A DNA stretch of 64,000 bases from Archivesica marissinica (taxonomy: Eukaryota > Mollusca > Bivalvia > Venerida > Vesicomyidae), in NCBI GenBank assembly GCA_014843695.1, contig CM026398.1:51375834-51439833 (forward strand), read 5' to 3'. The notes under the pieces are model-generated. The model saw only the letters and a list, made by a program, of their open reading frames with translations, was not told the origin of the DNA and did no database searches. Position numbers and translations under genes: made by a program. Below are positions 1 through 12,802 of the stretch, piece by piece (the first letter of the stretch is position 1; every line of letters starts with the position of its first letter).

Positions 1-480
1 TGGTAATTTATTATCAAATATTGTAATTTACTATCAGATTCTGCAATTTGCTATCAGATATTGTAATTTTGTCTCCCCATGATGGGCGGGGAGACATAAT
101 GTTTTTGCTCTCTGTCCGTCCGTCCTGTTTACCTTGTCTGTGCTCCTGTTTACCTTGTCTGTGCTTCATCTCCAAAACCCTTTGTTGGATTATCACCGAA
201 CTAGGCCGGAAGCATATCTAGTTGTGCAATTGTAATCCCGTTCCGATTAGATGATTTATTGTGGATTTACAGCCCTTTATATTTTTACATTACATTTTTA
301 TAACACAAAGCTTGTCCACGCTTCATCTTCCAATCCCCTTCTTGGATTTTCACCAACCTGTCCAGGAAGCATCGGTAAGATGTCTAGTTGTGCATATTGT
401 AACCGCGTACCGATTGGATGATTTCTGGCAGGTTTACAGCCATTTGAACTTTTTTATAACACAGTTTGCCGTTGCTTCAA
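1..480. repeat. Diverged dispersed repeat, two partial copies
   Basis: Two related stretches (about 120-285 and 300-480) share words such as CTAGTTGTGCA and GGATTTTCACC. A third relative lies at about 8940-9200. The left part contains GTCTCCCC and GGGGAGACAT, a short inverted pair that also occurs in altered form at 8970-8998. This is therefore an interspersed element whose copies border the 37-bp satellite. The short open frames here are not coding. Family unknown. Confidence 0.55.
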
Positions 481-508
481 TTTTGTAAACTTCATAATAC
501 TAAAGAAC

Positions 509-3500
509 CATTTTTATTGCAATGACTTCATATATTACATTTCCATACTTTTATTGCAATAACTTCATATATTACACTTCCATACTTTTATTGCAAGGAC
601 TTCATATATTACACGTACATGCTTTTATTGCAATGACTTCATATATTACACTTCCATGCTTTTATTGCAATGACTTCATATATTACACTTCCATGCTTTT
701 ATTGCAATGACTTCATATATTACACTTCCATGCTTTTATTGCAATGACTTCATATATTACACATCCATGCTTTTATTGCAATGACTTCATATATTACACT
801 TCCATACTTTTATTGCAATAACTTCATATATTACACTTCCATGCTTGTATTGCAATAACTTCATATATTACACTTCCATGCTTTTATTGCAATAACTTCA
901 TATATTACACTTCCATGCTTTTATTGCAATGACTTCATATATTACACTTCCATAGTTGCAAGGACTTCATATATTACACATCCATGCTTTTATTGCAATG
1001 ACTTCATATATTACACTTCCATAGTTGCAATAACTTCATATATTACACGTCCATACTTTTATTGCAATAACTTCATATATTACACATCCATGCTTTTATT
1101 GCAAGGACTTCATATATTACACTTCCATACTTTTATTGCAATAACTTCATATATTTCACTCCCATGCTTGTATTGCAATAACTTCATATATTACACTTCC
1201 ATGCTTTTATTGCAATAACTTCATATATTACACTTCCATGCTTTTATTGCAATGACTTCATATATTACACTTCCATAGTTGCAAGGACTTCATATATTAC
1301 ACATCCATGCTTTTATTGCAATGACTTCATATATTACACTTCCATAGTTGCAATAACTTCATATATTACACTTCCATACTTTTATTGCAATAACTTCATA
1401 TATTACACTTCCATGCTTTTATTGCAATAACTTCATATATTACACATCCATGCTTTTATTGCAATGACTTCATATATTACACTTCCATACTTTTATTGCA
1501 ATAACTTCATATATTACACTTCCATGCTTTTATTGCAATAACTTCATATATTACACTTCCATGCTTTTATTGCATTAACTTCATATATTACACTTCCATG
1601 CTTTTATTGCAATGACTTCAAATATTACACTTCCATAGTTGCAAGGACTTCATATATTACACATCCATGCTTTTATTGCAATGACTTCATATATTACACT
1701 TCCATAGTTGCAATAACTTCATATATTACACTTCCATGCTTTTATTGCAATAACTTCATATATTACACATCCATGCTTTTATTGCAATAACTTCATATAT
1801 TACACTTCCATACTTTTATTGCAATAACTTCATATATTACACATCCATGCTTTTATTGCAATAACTTCATATATTACACTTCCATAGTTGTAATAACTTC
1901 ATATATTACACTTCCATGCTTTTATTGCAATAACTTCATATATTACACTTCCATAGTTGCAATAACTTCATATATTACACGTCCATACTTTTATTGCAAT
2001 AACTTCATATATTACACTTCCATGCTTTTATTGCAATAACTTCATATATTACACGTCCATACTTTTATTGCAATAACTTCATATATTATACTTCCATACT
2101 TTTATTGTAATGACTTCATATATTACACTTCCATACTTTTATTGCAATAACTTCATATATTACACTTCTATACTTTTATTGTAATGACTTCATATATTAC
2201 ACTTCCATAGTTGCAATAACTTCATATAGTACACGTCCATGCTTTTATTGTAATAACTTCATATATTACACTTCCATGCTTTTATTGTAATGACTTCATA
2301 TATTACACTTCCATACTTTTATTGCAATAACTTCATATATTACACTTCCATACTTTTATTGCAATAACTTCATATAGTACACTTCCATACTTTTATTGTA
2401 ATGACTTCATATATTACACTTCCATGCTTGTATTGCAATAACTTCATATATTACACTTCCATAGTTGCAATAACTTCATATATTACACTTCCATGCTTTT
2501 ATTGCAATGACTTCATATATTACACTTCCATACTTTTATTGCAAGGACTTCATATATTACACTTCCATACTTTTATTGCAATAACTTCATATATTACACT
2601 TCCATGCTTTTATTGTAATAACTTCATATATTACACTTCCATGCTTTTATTGCAATAACTTCATATATTACACTTCCATGCTTTTATTGCAATGACTTCA
2701 TATATTACACTTCCATACTTTTATTGCAAGGACTTCATATATTACACTTCCATACTTTTATTGCAATAACTTCATATATTACACTTCCATGCTTTTATTG
2801 TAATAACTTCATATATTACACTTCCATGCTTTTATTGCAATAACTTCATATATTACACTTCCATACTTTTATTGCAAGGACTTCATATATTACACTTCCA
2901 TACTTTTATTGCAATAACTTCATATATTACACTTCCATGCTTTTATTGTAATAACTTCATATATTACACTTCCATGCTTTTATTGCAATAACTTCATATA
3001 TTACACTTCCATGCTTTTATTGCAATGACTTCATATATTACACTTCCATACTTTTATTGCAAGGACTTCATATATTACACTTCCATACTTTTATTGCAAT
3101 AACTTCATATATTACACTTCCATGCTTTTATTGTAATAACTTCATATATTACACTTCCATGCTTTTATTGCAATAACTTCATATATTACACTTCCATGCT
3201 TTTATTGCAAGGACTTCATAATTACACTTCCATACTTTTATTGCAATAACTTCATATATTACACTTCCATGCTTTTATTGCAATAACTTCATATATTACA
3301 CTTCCATGCTTTTATTACAATAACTTCATATATTACACTTCCATGCTTTTATTACAATAACTTCATATATTACACTTCCATGCTTTTATTACAATAACTT
3401 CATATATTACACTTCCATGCTTTTATTACAATAACTTCATATATTACACTTCCATGCTTTTATTACAATAACTTCATATATTACACTTCCATGCTTTTAT

Positions 3501-3815
3501 TACAATAACTTCATATATTACACTTCCATGCTTTTATTACAATAACTTCATATATTACACTTCCATGCTTTTATTACAATAACTTCATATATTACACTTC
3601 CATGCTTTTATTACAATAACTTCATATATTACACTTCCATGCTTTTATTACAATAACTTCATATATTACACTTCCATGCTTTTATTACAATAACTTCATA
3701 TATTACACTTCCATGCTTTTATTACAATAACTTCATATATTACACTTCCATGCTTTTATTGCAATAACTTCATATATTACATTTCCATACTTTTATTGCA
3801 ATAACTTCATATATA
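509..3815. repeat. 37-bp satellite array, left part
   Basis: About 90 tandem copies of a 37-bp unit that runs ACTTCATATATTACACTTCC followed by ATGCTTTTATTGCAATA. A 32-bp form that lacks five bases (ATAGTTGCAATA in place of ATACTTTTATTGCAATA) is interspersed. Point variants (GCAATGACTTC, GCAAGGACTTC, TTACAATAAC, CACGTCC) cluster in blocks. The stretch about 3300-3760 is made almost only of the TTACAATA form, which indicates local homogenisation. Open frames here, for example 522-710 and 2401-2658, are by-products of the repeat. Confidence 0.97.
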
Positions 3816-5328
3816 CTGAGTCAAAAAAGAAACGATACCAAACTAAAAATGACGTAAAACGGATAAAACCATAGAAAGGTTTAATATATTATTACGTATC
3901 AGTACCGGGTATCTTATTGCAACGTCAGCCAACCATAAACACAGGTAAATAAACACCCGATAACCCTGAAACGCCGAATTTCCGATTTGCACGTGCTCCT
4001 CAACAAAGACAACTTCCTACACATGTACAAATCGGAAAACCGGTTTATTGTACTGGTATTGCATTATAATCGAGGAAAAACACCTTACATACCCATTGTT
4101 ACCTCTAACAAAATGTCTAGGCTAAACCGCAATCAGAGAATGCGTGCCATTGGCATGATTGACGGCGGTTTACGTCAGCGTGACGTCGCAAATCGACTCG
4201 GGGTTACGCGGATCACGATAACACGTCTACTTCGACGTTATCGAACACATGGATCGGTGGACGACCGTCCAAGATCTGGTCGACCACGTGTGACGACGCG
4301 TGAACAGGACCGTCACATTCGGACGTCACATTTACGTGACCGGTTCCTACCTGCTACGCACACAGCTGTCGTTACTCCTGGGATGACCAACAATCACATC
4401 AGTGCACTAACAGTCAGGAACCAGCTCGGTGAACGTGGCATTCGTGCCTATCGGCCATACGTTGGATCCATCCTGACACGACGTCACCGTGACGTACGGC
4501 GGGAATGGACGACGGAACGTGCTCGCTGGACTCGGTTACAGTGGAATTCGGTGATGTTTAGCGATGAATCGCGGTTCTGTTTGCGTCGAGCGGATGGCAG
4601 AGAGCTGGTATATCGCAGACGTGGTGAACGTTACGCCGACGCATGTGTACGTCAGGTCGATCTGTTCGGGGGCGGAAACGTTATGGCGTGGGGTGGTATC
4701 ACCTTCGGCAGTCGCACTGAACTGTTAGTGGTGGACGGGAACCTAAACGCCCAGCGGTACTGTGATGAGATCCTTGCGCCAGTTGTTGTGCCGTTCTTTA
4801 ACGCCAACAGAAACGTCACACTGTTCCAACAGGACAACGCCAGGTATCATACTGCTCGGATTTCCACCAAATTATTGGAGCAGAACAATATTGAAACCCT
4901 GCCGTAGCCTGCTTTGTCACCAGACTTGTCACCCATAGAACAGTTGTGGGATACGTTAGATCGCCGCGTCAGACGACGTCAGCCGGTAACGTTAAACCAA
5001 CTGAGGGATGTTTTGCGTCAGGAGTGGACAAATATTGACCAGCAAGAGATTCAGACACTCTTCCGTTCGATGCGACGGCGGTGCATTGCAGTGAGAGACG
5101 CAAATGGTGCCCATACTCGGTATTGACGTCTGTGTGAAAACTCCATTAGACCCCTGTCCGACGAATTACGTCACCACGCAGCAGACAGTTTCGGAGGCTC
5201 ATTATGCTTTATGTGCTCCTCTTTCATACATGTTGGACTATCATCTTTTGAATTTTCAAAGAATTGTCTTAATAAATGTTGAAATTATAGACACATAAAC
5301 ACCAGGTATCGTTTCTTTTTTGACTCGG
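3816..5328 (+). mobile_element. Tc1-like DNA transposon, near intact, 1513 bp
   Basis: Terminal inverted repeats of 24 bp are seen at 3816-3839 and 5305-5328. They read CTGAGTCAAAAAAGAAACG... on the left and the reverse complement of CCGAGTCAAAAAAGAAACG... on the right, with one mismatch. TA flanks both ends (3814-3815 and 5329-5330), the target duplication typical of the IS630/Tc1/mariner superfamily. The element sits inside a 37-bp satellite unit and so post-dates the array there. It carries one transposase reading frame interrupted by one stop. Joining the flanks gives a satellite unit with a few extra TA bases, so the target unit was probably a variant. Confidence 0.95.
4113..5126 (+). 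pseudogene. Tc1-family DD34E transposase with one nonsense codon
   Basis: The frame from ATG 4113 to the TGA ending at 5126 spans 337 codons, close to the usual Tc1 length of about 340. I prefer this start to the upstream in-frame ATG at 3987 because the text begins MSRLNRNQRMRAIGMIDGG, directly before the first helix-turn-helix (QRDVANRLGVTRITITRLLR). A GRPR-like linker (RPRSGRPRVT) and a second DNA-binding domain follow. The catalytic acids are visible: Asp151 in FSDESRF (4563), Asp241 in QQDNARYHTA (4833) and Glu276 in SPDLSPIEQLWD (4938). Exactly 34 residues separate the last two. Codon 265 (4905-4907) is TAG where the family has Trp (LP-stop-PALSPDL), so it is probably a TGG-to-TAG change. 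It removes the last acid and should kill catalysis. No other break is seen. Confidence 0.93.
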
Positions 5329-8300
5329 TATATTACATTTCCATACTTTTATTGCAATAACTTCATATATTACATTTCCATGCTTTTATTGCAATAACTT
5401 CATATATTACACTTCCATGCTTTTATTACAATAACTTCATATATTACACTTCCATACTTTTATTGCAATAACTTCATATATTACACTTCCATACTTTTAT
5501 TGCAATAACTTCATATATTACATTTCCATACTTTTATTGCAATAACTTCATATATTACATTTCCATACTTTTATTGCAATAACTTCATATATTACATTTC
5601 CATACTTTTATTGCAAGGACTTCATATATTACACTTCCATGCTTTTATTGTAATGACTTCATATATTACACTTCTATACTTTTATTGCAATGACTTCATA
5701 TATTACACTTCCATACTTTTATTGCAAGGACTTCATATATTACACTTCTATACTTTTATTGCAATGACTTCATATATTACACTTCCATAGTTGCAATAAC
5801 TTCATATATTACACTTCAATACTTTTATTGCAATAACTTCATATATTACACTTCTATACTTTTATTGCAATAACTTCATATATTACACTTCCATGCTTTT
5901 ATTACAATAACTTCATATATTACACTTCCATACTTTTATTGCAATAACTTCATATATTACACTTCAATACTTTTATTGCAATAACTTCATATATTACACT
6001 TCTATACTTTTATTGCAATAACTTCATATATTACATTTCCATACTTTTATTGCAAGGACTTCATATATTACACGTCCATGCTTTTATTGCAATAACTTCA
6101 TATATTACACTTCCATACTTTTATTGCAATAACTTCATATATTACACTTCCATACTTTTATTGCAATAACTTCATATATTACACTTCCATGCTTTTATTG
6201 CAAGGACTTCATATATTACACGTTCCATACTTTTATTGCAATAACTTCATATATTACACTTCCATAGTTGCAATAACTTCATATATTACATTTCCATGCT
6301 TTTATTACAATAACTTCATATATTACACTTCCATGCTTTTATTGCAATAACTTCATATATTATACTTCCATACTTTTATTGCAATAACTTCATATATTAC
6401 ACTTCCATGCTTTTATTACAATAACTTCATATATTACACTTCCATGCTTTTATTGCAATAACTTCATATATTACACTTCCATACTTTTATTGCAAGGACT
6501 TCATATATTACACTTCCATACTTTTATTGTAATAACTTCATATATTACACTTCCATGCTTTTATTGCAAGGACTTCATATATTACACGTCCATGCTTTTA
6601 TTGCAATAACTTCATATATTACACGTCCATGCTTTTATTGCAATAACTTCATATATTACACTTCCATAGTTGCAATAACTTCATATATTACACTTCCATA
6701 CTTTTATTGCAATAACTTCATATATTACACTTCCATACTTTTATTGCAATAACTTCATATATTACACTTCCATAGTTGCAATAACTTCATATATTACACT
6801 TCCATGCTTTTATTGCAATAACTTCATATATTACACTTCCATAGTTGCAAGGACTTCATATATTACACGTCCATGCTTTTATTGCAATAACTTCATATAT
6901 TACACGTCCATGCTTTTATTGCAATAACTTCATATATTACACTTCCATAGTTGCAATAACTTCATATATTACACTTCCATACTTTTATTGCAATAACTTC
7001 ATATATTACACTTCCATACTTTTATTGCAATAACTTCATATATTACACTTCCATAGTTGCAATAACTTCATATATTACACTTCCATGCTTTTATTGCAAT
7101 AACTTCATATATTACACTTCCATAGTTGCAAGGACTTCATATATTACACGTCCATGCTTTTATTGCAATAACTTCATATATTACACGTCCATGCTTTTAT
7201 TGCAATAACTTCATATATTACACTTCCATAGTTGCAATAACTTCATATATTACACTTCCATACTTTTATTGCAATAACTTCATATATTACACTTCCATAC
7301 TTTTATTGCAATAACTTCATATATTACACTTCCATACTTTTATTGCAAGGACTTCATATATTACACGTCCATACTTTTATTGCAATAACTTCATATATTA
7401 CACTTCCATACTTTTATTGCAATAACTTCATATATTACACTTCCATGCTTTTATTGCAATAACTTCATATATTACACTTCCATACTTTTATTGCAAGGAC
7501 TTCATATATTATACTTCCATACTTTTATTGCAATAACTTCATATATTACACGTCCATGCTTTTATTGCAATAACTTCATATATTACACGTCCATGCTTTT
7601 ATTGCAATAACTTCATATATTACACTTCCATGCTTTTATTGCAATAACTTCATATATTACACTTCCATGCTTTTATTGCAATAACTTCATATATTACACT
7701 TCCATGCTTTTATTGCAATAACTTCATATATTACACTTCCATGCTTTTATTGCAATAACTTCATATATTACACTTCCATGCTTTTATTGCAATAACTTCA
7801 TATATTACACTTCCATGCTTTTATTGCAATAACTTCATATATTACACTTCCATGCTTTTATTGCAATAACTTCATATATTACACTTCCATGCTTTTATTG
7901 CAATAACTTCATATATTACACTTCCATGCTTTTATTGCAATAACTTCATATATTACACTTCCATGCTTTTATTGCAATAACTTCATATATTACACTTCCA
8001 TGCTTTTATTGCAATAACTTCATATATTACACTTCCATGCTTTTATTGCAATAACTTCATATATTACACTTCCATGCTTTTATTGCAATAACTTCATATA
8101 TTACACGTCCATGCTTTTATTGCAATAACTTCATATATTACACGTCCATGCTTTTATTGCAATAACTTCATATATTACACTTCCATGCTTTTATTGCAAT
8201 AACTTCATATATTACACGTCCATGCTTTTATTGTAATGACTTCATATATTACACTTCCATGCTTTTATTGCAATAACTTCATATATTACACGTCCATGCT

Positions 8301-8575
8301 TTTATTGTAATGACTTCATATATTACACGTCCATGCTTTTATTGCAATAACTTCATATATTACACATCCATGCTTTTATTGCAATAACTTCATATATTAC
8401 ACTTCCATGCTTTTATTGCAATAACTTCATATATTACACTTCCATACTTTTATTGCAATAACTTCATATATTACACTTCCATGCTTTTATTGCAATAACT
8501 TCATATATTACACTTCCATGCTTTTATTGCAATAACTTCATATATTACACTTCCATGCTTTTATTACTCCACCAA
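5329..8575. repeat. 37-bp satellite array, right part
   Basis: The 37/32-bp satellite continues after the Tc1 insertion. Between about 6570 and 7320 a 281-bp higher-order unit (five 37-bp plus three 32-bp monomers) recurs about 2.7 times, with the same ordered variants (CACGTCC, ATAGTTGC) each time. At about 7600-8100 the monomers are nearly identical. The array decays into single-copy sequence at about 8566. Confidence 0.97.
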
Positions 8576-8601
8576 AGTTTAATAATATTATATTGCATTT
8601 T

Positions 8602-8821
8602 TTCATACATTACATTACAATTATACCCACAATGCATACATTACATTACAATTATACCCACAATGCATACATTACATTACAATTATACCCACAATGCATA
8701 CATTACATTACAATTATACACACAATGCATACATTACATTACAATTATACACACAATGCATACATTACATTACAATTATACACACAATGCATACATTACA
8801 TTACAATTATACATACAATGC
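8602..8821. repeat. 31-bp tandem repeat, about 7 copies
   Basis: The unit is ACATTACATTACAATTATAC followed by CCACAATGCAT. Early copies read ACCCACAATG; later ones read ACACACAATG or ACATACAATG. It directly follows the 37-bp satellite. The phrase ACCCACAATGCA also forms part of the unrelated 39-bp array at 14.6-15.5 kb. Open frames here (8555-8970) are repeat artefacts. Confidence 0.93.
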
Positions 8822-8879
8822 AATACGTAGAAAACCAATCTTTAGTTTTTATTGCAAATATATTTCATTTCCATGACTG

Positions 8880-9205
8880 TTACTGCACTGAGGGGAGACA
8901 TACGTTTTGTTTTTCAAAAACAATTTCTAGATTACTTTCAGATTTTGTAATTTACTATCTGATTTTGTAGTTATGTCTCTCATAAATGGGGAGACATATT
9001 ATTATTGCCTTTGCCCTCCTCTGTCCAGTTTACCTTGTCCACATTTCATCTCCAACTACCCCCCCCCCTCCCAGTTAGATTTTCACCAAACTTAGTAGGA
9101 GGAAGCATCGGTATGGTGTCTAGTTGTGCATATTTTAACCCTGTCCTGGTTGGACATTATTATAATCCTTTATTGGATTTTCATCAAACATGGCAGGAAG
9201 CATCG
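8880..9205. repeat. Dispersed repeat, third copy
   Basis: Related to 1-480: it shares GGAGACAT, TTTACCTTGTC, GATTTTCACCAAAC, GGAAGCATCGGTA and TCTAGTTGTGCATATT. It has a C-run at about 9060-9070. It separates the AT-rich satellite from the 29-bp array. No coding sequence seen. Confidence 0.5.
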
Positions 9206-10424
9206 GTCTGCATGGAATGGTCTGCGTGTGTGAACGGTCTGCGTATGAACAGTCTGAATGGAATGGCCTGCATTTAAATGGTCTGTGTGCAAACAGTCTG
9301 CATGGAATGGTCTGCATGGGAACAGTCTGCATGGAATGGTCTGTGTGGGAACAGTCTGTGTGTGAACAGTCTGTGTGCGAACAATCTGCATGGAATGGTC
9401 TGTGTGCGAACAGTCTGCATGGAATGGTCTGTGTGTGAACAGTCTGCGTGGGAACAGTCTGTGTGCGAACAGTCTGCATGGAATGGTCTGCGTGGGAACA
9501 GTCTGCATGGAATGGTCTGCATGGGAACAGTCTGCATGGAATGGTCTGTGTGGGAACAGTCTGCATGGAATGGTCTGCGTGGGAACAGTCTGCATGGAAT
9601 GGTCTGCATGGGAACAGTCTGCATGGAATGGTCTGTGTGGGAACAGTCTGCATGGAATGGTCTGCGTGGGAACAGTCTGCATGGAATGGTCTGCGTGGGA
9701 AAAGCCTGCATGGAATGGTCTGCGTGGGAACAGTCTGCATGGAATGGTCTGCGTGGAACAGTCTGCATGGAATGATCTGCGTGGGAACAGTCTGCATGGA
9801 ATGGTCTGTGTGGGAACAGTCTGCATGGATGGTCTGTGTGAGAACAGTCTGCATGGAATAGTCTGCGTGGGAACAGTCTGCATGGAATGGTCTGTGTGGG
9901 AACAGTCTGCATGGAATGGTCTGCGTGGGAACAGTCTGCATGGAATGGTCTGTGTGGGAACAGTCTGCGTGGAATGGTCTGCGTGGGAACAGTCTGTGTG
10001 CGAACAGTCTGCATGGAATGGTCTGTGGGTGAACAGTCTGCATGGAATGGTCTGTGTGGGAACAGTCTGCATGGAATGGTCTGTGTGGGAACAGTCTGTG
10101 TGCGAACAGTCTGCATGGAATGGTCTGCGTGGGAACAGTCTGCATGGAATGGTCTGTGTGGGAACAGTCTGTGTGCGAACAATCTGTGTGGGAACAGTCT
10201 GTGTGCGAACAGTCTGCATGGAATGGTCTGTGGGTGAACAGTCTGCATGGAATGGTCTGTGTGGGAACAGTCTGTGTGCGAACAGTCTGCATGGAATGGT
10301 CTGCATGGGAACAGTCTGCATGGAATGGTCTGCGTGGGAACAGTCTGCATGGAATGGTCTGTGTGGGAACAGTCTGTATGGAATGGTCTGTGTGCGAACA
10401 GTCTGTATGGAATGGTGCGTTTGA
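9206..10424. repeat. 29-bp minisatellite, about 42 units
   Basis: The unit is CAGTCTGCATGGAATGGTCT followed by GCGTGGGAA. It is itself a 14+15-bp dimer of GTCTGYRTGGRA-like halves. Because 29 is not a multiple of three, every frame cycles through all phases, and neither unit strand contains many stops. Long open frames therefore exist on both strands (up to 457 codons, minus). It is clearly more GC-rich than its surroundings. Not a gene. Confidence 0.96.
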
Positions 10425-10555
10425 ATGACCACATTCAAGTCTAGATATACATAGTTATACATATTGTTTTGTACACTTATAGCTCCTTGTCCAATACACA
10501 AAAGAAACTGTTGCTGTACTATTATGGAATAGTATACATTCATCCATCATGTTAA
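10425..10555. other. Short spacer, nothing recognised
   Basis: AT-rich sequence between the 29-bp array and the first SINE. No splice-flanked open frame or RNA structure was recognised. Confidence 0.5.
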
Positions 10556-11083
10556 TAACAGTGGTAAGCGCATTCGTTTTTCACCAATGCAACCCGTGGG
10601 TTTGATCCTCAGACTGGGAAGTATGTGAGATGGTCAGTTGTCGCCAGATCGGACAGGTGGGTTTTCCCTGGGTACTCTGGTTTCCTCCCACACAAATGAT
10701 CACATTTACGCGTTCATCCTAACAGACGGATCTGTAGTCCAGTGGTAACACACTGGACTGGTATTCCAGGGATCGCAGGTTCGATCTCCCGTCTGGCCCT
10801 AATAAAATTAACAGTCTTTCAGATGGGACATTAAACAGAGGTCTCGTGTTGGTGCTTTACACTGTGCAAGTAAAAGAACCAGAGGAGACTCTGGTATGTG
10901 TCTCTGTCTGTATCATCCTCCAAAAATCTAAAATTACTAATCTCTTCAGGAGGCGTTACTCATATGGGTAGTGACGATAAATAAACGTAAAACACACACA
11001 CGCTTTCATCCACGCCAACGAGAGTGATTAATATAAGTTGTTAAAACTTGCTTCCCAATCGTTGTAAAATAAAGTTTTAAAAA
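10556..11083 (+). repeat. SINE family A, split by a family B SINE
   Basis: The tRNA-like head is truncated (GTAAGCGCATTCG, then a B-box-like GGTTTGATCC), and the body contains TCGGACAGGTGGGTTTTC. The element breaks at about 10719 and resumes at about 11012 with ACGCCAACGAGAGTGATTAA and its A-rich tail (TGTAAAATAAAG). The interruption is a family B SINE. Family A copies elsewhere in the window show the unbroken order. Confidence 0.88.
10720..10999 (+). repeat. SINE family B (tRNA-derived), nested in family A
   Basis: The head is tRNA-like: ATCTGTAGTCCAGTGGT (A box) and GCAGGTTCGATCTC (B box), with an anticodon-type stem CTGGA/TCCAG. The body includes CAGTCTTTCAGATGGGAC and the tail ends ATAAATAAACGTAAAACACAC. 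The insertion is flanked by a 12-bp target duplication, ACGCGTTCATCC (10708-10719) and ACGCTTTCATCC (11000-11011), with one mismatch. Confidence 0.9.
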
Positions 11084-11417
11084 AAAAGTCAAGGAACATT
11101 GTGATTTTTCTCACAAAGACAATTTCCAAGAATCAAAAGTTTTTGCTCACTAAAAAGTAATTTATTTCCCACCACCTGCAGCATTTCCTGATAAAGCTTA
11201 GGGGGTAGGACCCTTTCCACTTCCTGGAGCTAATTTATTTTTGGACACATTTTCCATTAATATCAATAAGGGGCTGTGACACATGATCTGAGATCTACTC
11301 ACTGTTTATTGATAAGGAGAAATCTAATCTTGACAAGGCGATTATTCACCTTTAGGCATGAGTAGATAAAAGGGGCCTCTAGGAAAAAAGAGGGCTGCTG
11401 CAAGATTAATGCATGAT
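11084..11417. other. Single-copy spacer
   Basis: A-rich run followed by AT-rich sequence with no recognised gene, exon or repeat. Confidence 0.45.
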
Positions 11418-12013
11418 CACCCAGTTTTATAAAGATGTATTCACATATACAGCCATGCAACAACTTCTGACTGTTACAAAACTCATCTTTGGGCAGCAGT
11501 AGCCTCCCTGTTTCCCCCCGGCTCACCCAGTTATATAAAGATGTATTAGTCAGCCATGCAACAACTTCTGACTGTTACAAAACTCATCTTTGGGCAGCAG
11601 TAGCCTCCCTGTTTCCCGGCTCACCCAGTTATATAAAGATGTATTAGTCAGCCATGCAACAACTTCTGACTGTTACAAAGCTCATCTTTGGGCAGCAGTA
11701 GCCTCCCTGTTTCCCAGCTCACCCAGTTATATAAAGATGTATTAGTCAGCCATGCAACAACTTCTGACTGTTACAAAACTCATCTTTGGGCAGCAGTAGC
11801 CTCCCTGTTTCCCGGCTCACCCAGTTATATAAAGATGTATTAGTCAGCCATGCAACAACTTCTGACTGTTACAAAGCTCATCTTTGGGCAGCAGTAGCCT
11901 CCCTGTTTCCCAGCTCACCCAGTTATATAAAGATGTATTAGTCAGCCATGCAACAACTTCTGACTGTTACAAAGCTCATCTTTGAGCAGCAGTAGCGTCC
12001 CTGTTTCCCGGCT
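11418..12013. repeat. 98-bp tandem repeat, 6 copies
   Basis: Copies begin CACCCAGTTATATAAAGATG at 11524, 11622, 11720, 11818 and 11916, exactly 98 bp apart. A more diverged 106-bp first copy begins at 11418. All contain GCAACAACTTCTGACTG and GGGCAGCAGTAGCCTCCC. The inner copies are nearly identical, so amplification is recent. The minus frame 11299-11526 is not convincing as a gene. Confidence 0.95.
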
Positions 12014-12059
12014 GTGAGACAAGACCAGTCGGTTACAGGCAAATAGGGTGTTACACTTT

Positions 12060-12275
12060 GATTAGTTTATACAAATTTATTTGAGCTCAATTACGAAACA
12101 AGCTGATATAACAATAGTTTAATCAGTCTCGAGACCTCATCCCTGATGGATTCCATCGCCATTGAGGGAGAGAGAAGAGGCATGTGAATTAAGTGCCTTG
12201 TCTAAGGGCACAATTGGAACAGGCAAACTCTGGGCCTTTCACACTTGAAGCAAACGTGCTACCATGACACTCATG
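12060..12275 (-). repeat. SINE family C
   Basis: Reading the minus strand gives a tRNA-like head (diverged A box, then a B-box region near 12235), a central CCTCTTCTCTCTCCCTCAA block and a tail that matches family A's end (GAGACTGATTAA... GAGCTCAAATAAATTTGTATA). Diverged full-length copy. Confidence 0.8.
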
Positions 12276-12629
12276 ATTGGCTTTTATGATGCATAGTACA
12301 ACACTAATCATTGGTCTAAATCTCAGATTCAACCTATCACATTGCTTGAGACTTAGCAAACTTGTATAATCTCGAAGCTGTTACTGCAGACCAGTCCTGT
12401 GATTTCTGGCCCAGATAATGATAAGGTTGAGGGTTTTTTGGGCTTTTACTTTGATCTATTTCCAGCAAACTGGTCCCATGAATCACACAAATATGCTTAA
12501 ATATGGGCTTCTGAGTTAGTTGAGTTAAATCCCGCATCCTTTCCTAGCTCAAGGTCTATCTATGATTGCGAATGGTAGTACACTGTTCTAAGACTTTTAC
12601 AGGAAATCTCTTTGGAGTAGTAGCTGTAC
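12276..12629. other. Spacer with a MITE-like remnant
   Basis: Contains CCTATCACATTGCTTGAGACTT, a relative of part of the short MITE at 54448-54578. The rest is AT-rich and unrecognised. The minus frame 12337-12537 has no recognisable features. Confidence 0.35.
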
Positions 12630-12631
12630 AT

Positions 12632-12667
<36 letters not shown>

Positions 12668-12802
12668 CAGTAGCAGTAGCAGCAGCAGCAGCAGCAGCAG
12701 TAGCAGCAGTAGTAGTAGTAGCAGCAGTAGTAGTAGCAGTAGTAGCAGCAGCAGTAGTAGCAGTAGTAGCAGCAGTTGTAGTAGCAACAGCAGCAGCAGT
12801 AA
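12630..12802. repeat. (TAG/CAG)n trinucleotide repeat
   Basis: Pure TAG repeats grade into a mix of CAG and TAG over about 170 bp. On the minus strand this reads as an uninterrupted poly-leucine frame (12560-12838), which is an artefact of CTA/CTG units. Confidence 0.97.

Noticed and set aside
9135..10543. Frames of 349-457 codons on both strands
   Set aside because: 29-bp tandem units with few stops; no start context, splice sites or non-repetitive residues.
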